From NCBI GenBank assembly GCA_030043285.1, contig JASHXZ010000172.1:1-5122 (forward strand): 5,122 bases of DNA, read 5' to 3'. Under the pieces are notes generated by a model. The model ran no database searches, was not told the origin of the DNA, and saw only the letters and a program-made list of their open reading frames with translations. A program made the translations under genes and the position numbers. Positions 1-4,690 of the stretch are shown here, one piece after another (the first letter of the stretch is position 1; every line of letters starts with the position of its first letter). This DNA comes from Xanthobacteraceae bacterium. Lineage in GTDB: Bacteria > Pseudomonadota > Alphaproteobacteria > Rhizobiales > Xanthobacteraceae.

Positions 1-1
1 G

Positions 2-118
2 CGGCTGACGCGGCCGAGACAGATCGTCACAGTTATCGGCGACGCCGTGCGCGCCGGCAAAAGTAAACAAGCCATAACCAGCGCATTCGAGGCGGCGCTG
101 CTGGGGAAGAGTTCGTAA
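2..118 (+). CDS. C-terminal end of an unidentified upstream protein (partial, 5' edge)
   Basis: An open frame enters from the left edge and ends at TAA 116-118, giving 38 residues that finish in ...ITSAFEAALLGKSS. Third codon positions are mostly G or C, as in the genes downstream, and the other two plus-strand frames close early (TGA near 6, TAA near 64). This supports real coding sequence rather than chance. The tail looks like an amphipathic helical C-terminus (VIGDAVRAGKSKQAITSAFE), with no recognisable motif. It lies 30 nt upstream of the first ATPase gene and in the same frame, so it is probably an earlier gene of the same operon. I do not recognise the family and assign no function. 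Confidence 0.55.
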   Translation, partial: RLTRPRQIVTVIGDAVRAGKSKQAITSAFEAALLGKSS

Positions 119-121
119 GCA

Positions 122-928
122 GGCTACAAGCCTCGCGCTTCTTGCGATATGGTCGCCGCCATGGAGACTGCCGCGAAACTCCATCTCGATCAGGTCAGCA
201 TGACCTTCAACACGCCGGCCGGCCCGCTGGTGGCGCTGGCGCCGACGACACTCGCGGTTGTCCCCGGCCGCTTGATCAGCCTGATCGGGCCGCGCGGCTG
301 CGGCAAAAGCACGATCTTCAACATCCTCGCTGGTGTGTTGCGGCCGACCGCCGGCCGCGTCGTGATCGACGGAGTCGACTCGACCGGCATCACCGGCCGG
401 GTCGGCTACATGCTGAAGAGAGATTTGCTGTTGCCTTGGCGCAGCGTGCTTGACAACGTCGTTCTCGGCATGGAAGCGCGAGGCTTGTCGCTCCGGGAAG
501 CGCGCCATCGCGCGCTGCCGTTATTACGCCGCTACGGTCTTGCCGGATTCGAAAACCTCCATCCCAACGCGCTGTCGGGCGACATGCGCCAGCGCGTAGC
601 GCTGCTGCGCACGCTGTTATGCGGCACCGACGTGATCCTGCTCGATGAGCCGTTCGCGGCGTTCGATGCAGAGACCAAACTCGCCATGCAGGACTGGTTG
701 CTCGACCTGTGGGCCGATTTCGGCAAGACGGCTTTGTTCGTCACACGCGACGTCGACGAAGCGATTTATCTGTCTGACGAAGTCTGCGTGATGGCGACAG
801 GTCCCGGCCGCATTGCCGAGACCATCGCGGTGCCGATCGCGCGACCGCGACAGCGGCACGATGTCCTGGCGCCGGAATTCATCGCCATCAAGGAGCGCTG
901 CCTGGAGCTTCTGGCGGTCGATCACAAT
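122..928 (+). repeat. Tandem gene duplication, unit 1 (923-nt period)
   Basis: This stretch aligns without gaps with 1045-1851 at a constant offset of 923 nt. Similarity starts about 27 nt before the ATG, where both copies begin GGCTACA and end TTGC followed six nt later by ATG in 30-nt segments of equal length. It fades near codon 260. A 31-nt block spanning the Walker A region is identical (295-325 and 1218-1248), and another identical block of over 20 nt lies around 451-474. Flanks outside the unit do not match, so no insertion-sequence boundary is visible. Confidence 0.85.
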
Positions 929-949
929 CCGGTCGGCGAGGCGGCCTGA
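149..949 (+). CDS. ABC importer ATP-binding protein, NitT/TauT/SsuB type, copy 1 with degenerate catalytic motifs
   Basis: This 266-residue nucleotide-binding subunit should sit on the cytoplasmic face of a solute importer. Walker A is GPRGCGKST (residues 47-55, Lys53) and Walker B is VILLDEP (162-168, Asp166 and catalytic Glu167), both intact. Other motifs depart from the family: the Q-loop reads YMLKRD (Lys90 for Gln), the signature LSGDM (142-146, Asp145 for Gly), the D-loop AFD (171-173) and the switch region VTRD (Arg200 for His). The next gene keeps the canonical residue at all these sites. The fold is otherwise complete, with no frameshift, and length is normal for the family. ATP binding looks possible; normal hydrolysis does not (inference). 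Start: ATG 149 is the first in-frame start after the upstream stop at 118; ATG 161 is an alternative. Neither has a clear Shine-Dalgarno site. It could be a regulatory pseudo-ATPase pairing with copy 2, or a duplicate in decay. Confidence 0.93.
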   Translation: MVAAMETAAKLHLDQVSMTFNTPAGPLVALAPTTLAVVPGRLISLIGPRGCGKSTIFNILAGVLRPTAGRVVIDGVDSTGITGRVGYMLKRDLLLPWRSVLDNVVLGMEARGLSLREARHRALPLLRRYGLAGFENLHPNALSGDMRQRVALLRTLLCGTDVILLDEPFAAFDAETKLAMQDWLLDLWADFGKTALFVTRDVDEAIYLSDEVCVMATGPGRIAETIAVPIARPRQRHDVLAPEFIAIKERCLELLAVDHNPVGEAA

Positions 950-1018
950 TCTGCGCATCACTCATCGCGCGGCACGCGGTAACGCCTGTTGGAAAGAAGC
1001 GGCGCGATCTGAACGGCC

Positions 1019-1042
1019 GATGACGCGAATCCTCGCGTTATC
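1019..1042 (+). other. Intercistronic stem-loop between the two ATPase genes
   Basis: GATGACGCGA (1019-1028) pairs with TCGCGTTATC (1033-1042) through all ten positions, including one G-U wobble, around a 4-nt loop ATCC. It lies in the 122-nt gap between the ATPase genes and ends 29 nt before ATG 1072. No T-run follows, so it is not a standard intrinsic terminator. It could be an mRNA-stability or processing hairpin, or a palindromic protein-binding site. Pairing is seen directly; the role is not known. Confidence 0.6.
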
Positions 1043-1044
1043 CG

Positions 1045-1851
1045 GGCTACATCCGGCACAGCACTTGCAGTATGATCGCCATCATGGCCGCCGCCGCAAA
1101 GCTTCGCCTCGATCAGGTCAGCATGAGCTTCGACACGCCGGCCGGTCCGTTTGCTGCGCTCGCCCCAGTGACGCTTGCCATACCGCAGGGCCGCTTTATC
1201 AGCCTGATCGGACCGTCCGGCTGCGGCAAAAGCACGATCTTCAACATCGTCGCCGGCTTGTTACAGCCGAGCGGCGGCCGCGTCTTCATCGACGGCGTCG
1301 ACGCAACGGGTACCATCGGCCGCGTCGGCTACATGCTGCAGAAGGACCTGCTGCTGCCCTGGCGCACGGTACTCGACAACGTCGTTCTCGGCATGGAGAT
1401 GCAGGGCGTACCGCTCAAGGCGGCGCGCGAGCGCGCCTTGCCGCTGCTTCGGCGCTACGGGCTTTCCGGTTTCGAATACCTTCATCCCAATGCGCTGTCC
1501 GGCGGCATGCGCCAGCGCGCCGCCTTGTTGCGCACGCTCCTTTTCGACACCGATATCATGCTGCTCGACGAGCCGTTCGGCGCGCTCGACGCCCAGACCA
1601 AGTCGCATATGCAGGAATGGCTGCTGCAGCTATGGGGTGATTTCGAAAAGACGGTGGTGTTCGTCACCCATGATGTCGAGGAGGCCATCTATCTGTCCGA
1701 TCAGGTGTATGTGATGGCGACCCGACCCGGGCGGCTCATTGAAACGATCCCGGTGCCGATCGAGCGGCCGCGGCAGCGTGCGGTGACGCTCAGCCGCGAG
1801 TTCCTCGCCATCAAGGAGCGCTGCATGAATCTTTTGTCCGAAGCGCACAAG
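1045..1851 (+). repeat. Tandem gene duplication, unit 2 (923-nt period)
   Basis: Second copy of the repeat that starts at 122. It contains the ATPase with intact motifs. The short matching stretch before the start codon (1045-1071 against 122-148) suggests that the duplication carried part of the leader, although the match there is only partial outside GGCTACA and TTGC. Confidence 0.85.
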
Positions 1852-1875
1852 TCCGCGCTCGAGCAGGCGGCTTAA
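1072..1875 (+). CDS. ABC importer ATP-binding protein, NitT/TauT/SsuB type, copy 2 (canonical)
   Basis: A 267-residue ATPase that should drive transport through the permease encoded next. All catalytic motifs are standard: Walker A GPSGCGKST (47-55), Q-loop YMLQKD (Gln90), signature LSGGMRQR (142-149), Walker B IMLLDEP (162-168, Glu167), D-loop ALD (171-173) and switch VTHD (His200). The LPWRTVLDNV segment after the Q-loop is typical of the SsuB/TauB/NrtD group. It aligns without gaps to copy 1 over residues 1-260, with about 186 identities by hand count. Start: ATG 1072 aligns with ATG 149 of copy 1; ATG 1084, four codons in, is the alternative. No clear Shine-Dalgarno precedes either. The permease starts 15 nt after the stop. 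Substrate cannot be inferred, so no gene symbol is given; symbols such as ssuB or tauB would be over-specific. Confidence 0.95.
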   Translation: MIAIMAAAAKLRLDQVSMSFDTPAGPFAALAPVTLAIPQGRFISLIGPSGCGKSTIFNIVAGLLQPSGGRVFIDGVDATGTIGRVGYMLQKDLLLPWRTVLDNVVLGMEMQGVPLKAARERALPLLRRYGLSGFEYLHPNALSGGMRQRAALLRTLLFDTDIMLLDEPFGALDAQTKSHMQEWLLQLWGDFEKTVVFVTHDVEEAIYLSDQVYVMATRPGRLIETIPVPIERPRQRAVTLSREFLAIKERCMNLLSEAHKSALEQAA

Positions 1876-1876
1876 G

Positions 1877-1894
1877 ATGGCGTTGCCGGCATGA
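1877..1894 (+). other. Possible five-codon minicistron (MALPA) overlapping the permease start
   Basis: One nucleotide after the stop of ATPase copy 2 (TAA 1873-1875) comes ATG 1877, a frame of MALPA, then TGA 1892-1894. That stop overlaps the permease ATG (1891-1893) in the arrangement ATGA. An AGGCGG sequence (1865-1870) sits 6 nt before ATG 1877, a plausible ribosome-binding site for it, but is 20 nt from the permease ATG, which has no site of its own at normal spacing. It may pass ribosomes to the permease by reinitiation. Such a short frame can easily arise by chance. Confidence 0.3.
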
Positions 1895-2751
1895 CCGCTC
1901 AGGACACATCGCACGCCGGCGCGCCCCTCGATCTTGCATCCCCGGCGGCCGCACCGCCGGCGAAAGAAATTCGACGTTTGCCGGTGCGAAAGGATTGGCC
2001 GCTCGGCTTCATCATTGCAATTCAAGTCGGCATCCTCGTCGTAGCCGTGGCGCTATGGCAAGCCGGAGCAGATCACGGCTGGATCGACGGCTTCTTCTGG
2101 TCGAAGCCGAGCGATGTCTACGCAACACTGATCAAATTCTTCGCGGGCGGCGATGCTTGGACCGACATCGAATACACGTTCGGCTCGACCATTCTGGGCT
2201 TTTTCCTCGGCACTGCGGCGGGCTCGCTGTTCGGCCTGTCGTTCTGGTGGTCGCGCAACTACGCGGCGGTCGCGCAGCCCTACATGATCTGCTTCCACTC
2301 GCTGCCGAAGCTGGCGCTGGCGCCGTTGGTCATCCTGATCTTCGGGCTTGGTCTCGCCTCGAAAGTTGCGATTGCGACCGCGCTGACCATTATCGTCTCG
2401 GCGCTGACGACCTATGCGGGCGTCAAGGCACTCGATGCCGACCAGGAACGGCTGTTCTATTCGCTGGGCGCCAGCCGCATGCAGGTGTTTCGCAAGCTGG
2501 TGGTGCCGTACTGCCTGCCCTGGATCATTTCGGTGCTGCGGGTCAATATCGGACTGGCGCTGACCGGCGCCATCGTCGGCGAGTTCATCGCTTCGCAGCA
2601 CGGGCTGGGCCGCGCCATACTGTATGCCGGAAATACCTACGACATCGCGCTGGTCTGGGTGGCGGCGCTGGTGCTGTCGACACTCGCCGTGCTCATGTAC
2701 GCGGCCGTCTCCTGGCTCGAGCACATCTTGCGCAAAGGCATAAAGCAGTAG
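1891..2751 (+). CDS. ABC importer permease, NitT/TauT/SsuC type
   Basis: A 286-residue inner-membrane protein of the binding-protein-dependent permease family. An Ala/Pro-rich cytoplasmic N-terminus (1-35) is followed by hydrophobic segments at roughly 38-58, 97-118, 138-154, 158-178, 209-232 and 253-275, the six-helix layout usual for SsuC/TauC. The cytoplasmic EAA-type coupling loop lies at about 183-210 (DQERLFYSLGASRMQVFRKL then VVPYCLP), with conserved Gly193 and Leu209-Pro210; this loop docks on the ATPases. Only one permease gene is present, so a homodimer is expected, with either two identical ATPases or one of each copy. ATG 1891 is the first possible start after the in-frame upstream stop at 1873-1875. 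It has no Shine-Dalgarno at normal spacing, so it may depend on coupling to upstream translation. Length is normal for the family. The transported solute cannot be read from the sequence. Confidence 0.95.
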   Translation: MTAQDTSHAGAPLDLASPAAAPPAKEIRRLPVRKDWPLGFIIAIQVGILVVAVALWQAGADHGWIDGFFWSKPSDVYATLIKFFAGGDAWTDIEYTFGSTILGFFLGTAAGSLFGLSFWWSRNYAAVAQPYMICFHSLPKLALAPLVILIFGLGLASKVAIATALTIIVSALTTYAGVKALDADQERLFYSLGASRMQVFRKLVVPYCLPWIISVLRVNIGLALTGAIVGEFIASQHGLGRAILYAGNTYDIALVWVAALVLSTLAVLMYAAVSWLEHILRKGIKQ

Positions 2752-2784
2752 GCCAGAAAGGGCATTGTCGCGCCCCTATCAGAC

Positions 2785-2788
2785 GAGG
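2785..2788 (+). promoter_or_regulatory. Ribosome-binding site of the substrate-binding protein gene
   Basis: GAGG lies 5 nt before ATG 2794. It supports this start and is the first clear Shine-Dalgarno core among the transporter genes, which fits higher synthesis of the binding protein than of the membrane and ATPase subunits. Confidence 0.6.
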
Positions 2789-2793
2789 TTGTC

Positions 2794-3801
2794 ATGAGCA
2801 TATGGGGATTAGACAGGCGCAGGCTTTTGACTTCGAGCGCAGCCGCTGCGGCTGCGGTGATTGCGCGCCCGTATGTCGCCCGGGCGGCTGCCACGGAGGT
2901 GCTGATTGCCGAGCCGGTTCACGGCACCGGCTATCTGCCGCTCTACATCGGCATGGCAAAGAATCTTTTCGAGGACGTGACCGTCAAGATCGTGACCATC
3001 GAGACCGGCGCCGGCCACGCCAATGCGGTGCTGTCCGGCCAGGCTTTCGCCTTCATTGGCGGGCCGGAGCATTGCGCCTTTGCCAAGACCAAAGGCGCCG
3101 AGCTGCGCTCGGTGGTCAACTGCGTCGACCGCGGCAACGTCTATTATTGCGTGGCGAAAGGACTGGAGCCGCAAAATGACGATTGGACCAGCTACTTCAA
3201 AGGCAAGACGATCGCCACCAGCGGCTACGGCGGCACGCCGAACTCCATCACGCGCTATCTGTTGAAAGAGTGGAAGCTCGATGCCACCAAGGACGTGACG
3301 TTGATCGAGACTGCCAACTCGGCAATCCTGCCGATCGTCAAGGCCAAGCGGGCCGAGATCGGTTGCACGACGGAGCCGTTTGTTACCCAGGGCGTGCGTA
3401 ACGGCGTCTGGGATGAGCCGATCATCAACATTCCCAAAATGATGGGCCCGTACGCCTATTCGACCTTCAATGTGCGACTCGATTCGATCCAGAAGACACC
3501 CGAGCTGGTGCGCGGCTTCGTGCGCGGCATGATGAAATCGCTGAAATTTGTCGACCAAAACCACGACGAGTCGGCCGAACTCGCCAAGAAGCAGTTCCCC
3601 ACCATGGCGCTCGACGATCTGAAAGCGACGCTCGGCCGCTCGTTCGCCGACGACATGTGGAGCAAGGACGGCGTCATCAGCCGCGCCTCGTGGGACACCG
3701 CGAAATCCGTCGTCATGGGTGCTGGCATCCTCAAGACCGACGTCACATACGACGAGATCATCGACATGAGCTTCGTCGACAAGCTCAAGGCAACTCTGTA
3801 A
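2794..3801 (+). CDS. Periplasmic substrate-binding protein of the NitT/TauT (NMT1/THI5-like) family, Tat-type signal
   Basis: This 335-residue protein should bind the solute in the periplasm and deliver it to the permease. The N-terminus carries a twin-arginine signal: DRRRLLT (7-13), an alanine-rich hydrophobic stretch (16-24) and a likely cleavage after AxA around residues 30-33. The mature part has family features: GTGYLPLYIGMAKNLF (44-59) at the first lobe, TGAGHANAVLSGQAFAFIGG (71-90), FKGKTIATSGYGGTPN (135-150) at the hinge and second lobe, and EPFVTQG (194-200). The segment after KNLFE is shorter than the usual KGLFxxxGLxV form, so the family match is good but not close to SsuA or TauA. 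The likely mature protein has four cysteines (94, 110, 119, 191). GAGG precedes the start at 5 nt. The gene follows the permease by 42 nt and precedes an amidase gene by 25 nt, suggesting uptake of a compound with a hydrolysable amide or ureido bond (inference). Confidence 0.93.
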   Translation: MSIWGLDRRRLLTSSAAAAAAVIARPYVARAAATEVLIAEPVHGTGYLPLYIGMAKNLFEDVTVKIVTIETGAGHANAVLSGQAFAFIGGPEHCAFAKTKGAELRSVVNCVDRGNVYYCVAKGLEPQNDDWTSYFKGKTIATSGYGGTPNSITRYLLKEWKLDATKDVTLIETANSAILPIVKAKRAEIGCTTEPFVTQGVRNGVWDEPIINIPKMMGPYAYSTFNVRLDSIQKTPELVRGFVRGMMKSLKFVDQNHDESAELAKKQFPTMALDDLKATLGRSFADDMWSKDGVISRASWDTAKSVVMGAGILKTDVTYDEIIDMSFVDKLKATL

Positions 3802-3810
3802 AGAAGTCAG

Positions 3811-3817
3811 GGAAGGA
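3811..3817 (+). promoter_or_regulatory. Ribosome-binding site of the amidohydrolase gene
   Basis: GGAAGGA lies 9 nt before ATG 3827 and supports that start. It sits within the 25-nt gap after the binding-protein gene, so the two genes are almost certainly co-transcribed. Confidence 0.6.
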
Positions 3818-3826
3818 AACTGCACC

Positions 3827-4606
3827 ATGTCCGAACCGATCTGGAACAAATTTCTGACCGAACGCGACAAGGCGGTGTTCGGCACCTCCGGCTACGGCGC
3901 GCGCGGCGGCTTCGGCAAGCGCCCGGCGCTGTTGATCATCGACGTCAACTGGGCGTTCTGCGGCGACCGGCCGGAGCCGATCCTCGAATCGATCAAGCGC
4001 TGGCGCAATTCCTGCGGCGAGGACGCCTGGACCGCACTGCCCTACATCCGCTCGCTGATCGACAAGTGTCATGAGAAAGGCGTGCCGGTCATGTACACGA
4101 CCGGCGTGCGCCGCGAGGACAACTGGGATTCCGGATCGTGGGCGTGGAAGAACTCGCGCAACGAGGAAGATCGCGGCACCATCGTGACCAATCTCGACGG
4201 CAACGAGATCGTCACCCCGATCGCACCGGCCCCGCAGGATATCGTGGTGCTCAAGCAGAAGCCTTCCGGCTTCTTCGGCACCAACATGGCGAGCTACCTG
4301 ACGCTGCTCGGCTGCGACAGCGTCATCGTCACCGGCACCACCACGTCGGGCTGCGTGCGCGCCACCGTGCTCGACGCCTTCAGCCTGAACTACCGCATCG
4401 CACTCGCCGAAGAGGGCTGCTTCGACCGCTCGCAGGCGAGCCACGCCATCAATCTGTGCGACATGAACGCAAAATATGCCGACGTGGTGAAGACCTCGGA
4501 AGTGCTGACCTTTCTCGACACGCTGCCCGCCGGCATGTACGACCTGCCGAAAGGCTCGGCGCCGGCAGCGCGCGAGCAGCAACAAAAACGCGCCGCAAAT
4601 TTTTGA
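3827..4606 (+). CDS. Isochorismatase-superfamily cysteine amidohydrolase, N-carbamoylsarcosine amidase-like
   Basis: A 259-residue cytoplasmic hydrolase without signal peptide. The superfamily triad is visible: Asp39 in ALLIIDVN, Lys143 in VVLKQKPSGFFGT and Cys176 in GTTTSGCVRAT, where Cys would attack the amide carbonyl. Compared from memory with Arthrobacter N-carbamoylsarcosine amidase (Asp51, Lys144, Cys177), the Lys-Cys distance is the same 33 residues. The tail NLCDMNAKYADV...FLDTLP (209-234) and the start FGTSGYGARGGFGKRPA (18-34) have clear counterparts there, which is closer than true isochorismatases or nicotinamidases. A Trp-rich stretch (Trp100, 105, 107) may line the pocket. The family includes enzymes for N-carbamoylsarcosine, maleamate, biuret and ureidoacrylate, so the exact substrate is open. 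The gene follows the importer by 25 nt, implying action on what it imports or on a breakdown product. Confidence is high for the superfamily, moderate for the subfamily. Confidence 0.92.
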   Translation: MSEPIWNKFLTERDKAVFGTSGYGARGGFGKRPALLIIDVNWAFCGDRPEPILESIKRWRNSCGEDAWTALPYIRSLIDKCHEKGVPVMYTTGVRREDNWDSGSWAWKNSRNEEDRGTIVTNLDGNEIVTPIAPAPQDIVVLKQKPSGFFGTNMASYLTLLGCDSVIVTGTTTSGCVRATVLDAFSLNYRIALAEEGCFDRSQASHAINLCDMNAKYADVVKTSEVLTFLDTLPAGMYDLPKGSAPAAREQQQKRAANF

Positions 4607-4621
4607 TCGACTTTCGAGTAG

Positions 4622-4660
4622 GCCGCCCGAGCAAAGCACCGCGCGAATGCTCAGGGCGGC
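4622..4660 (+). other. Strong intercistronic stem-loop between amidase and MBL-fold genes
   Basis: GCCGCCCGAGCA (4622-4633) pairs with TGCTCAGGGCGGC (4648-4660): seven pairs, one bulged A at 4653, then five more pairs, around a 14-nt loop. It starts 15 nt after the amidase stop and ends 30 nt before ATG 4691. The following bases (AGGCCCATTC) hold no T-run, so it does not look like a full intrinsic terminator. A role in mRNA processing, 3'-end protection or partial attenuation is inferred. Confidence 0.65.
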
Positions 4661-4678
4661 AGGCCCATTCAAGCGGAC

Positions 4679-4682
4679 GGAG
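4679..4682 (+). promoter_or_regulatory. Ribosome-binding site of the MBL-fold hydrolase gene
   Basis: GGAG lies 8 nt before ATG 4691 and decides for that start over ATG 4697, two codons later. Confidence 0.55.
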
Positions 4683-4690
4683 AACCCGAC

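Noticed and set aside
1..148. Operon promoter upstream of ATPase copy 1
   Set aside because: Only 30 nt separate the upstream stop from ATG 149 and no credible -35/-10 pair is visible; the promoter probably lies outside the window.
289..315. Arg49 in Walker A of copy 1 as a disabling change
   Set aside because: This position varies within functional P-loops; the Lys-Ser-Thr that bind phosphate and magnesium are intact.
1038..1060. Fragment TATCCGGGCTACATCCGG resembling dispersed repeats common near Bradyrhizobium genes
   Set aside because: The match is short and from memory only, with a single copy in the window, so it cannot be supported here. A genome-wide repeat search would decide.
813..1640. 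Plus-strand open frame of 275 codons bridging the two ATPase genes
   Set aside because: Out-of-frame shadow of both copies, with Arg-rich low-complexity translation. It covers the 950-1071 gap but has no ribosome-binding site or motif.
1995..3179. Plus-strand open frame of 394 codons across the permease and the start of the binding-protein gene
   Set aside because: Arg/His/Ala-rich shadow in another frame; it overlaps two well-supported genes and shows no domain.
2809..3885. Long minus-strand open frame of 358 codons opposite the binding-protein gene
   Set aside because: It is a mirror of the GC-rich plus-strand gene and shows no recognisable motif. The plus-strand protein has clear family features and a ribosome-binding site.
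4622..4670. Intrinsic terminator after the amidase
   Set aside because: The stem is strong, but AGGCCCATTC follows it with no T-run, so only a stem-loop is reported.
3785..4672. Minus-strand open frame of 295 codons opposite the amidase
   Set aside because: Its composition is rich in Arg, Ala, Gly and Val, as expected of an antisense shadow. The plus-strand amidase carries a full catalytic triad.
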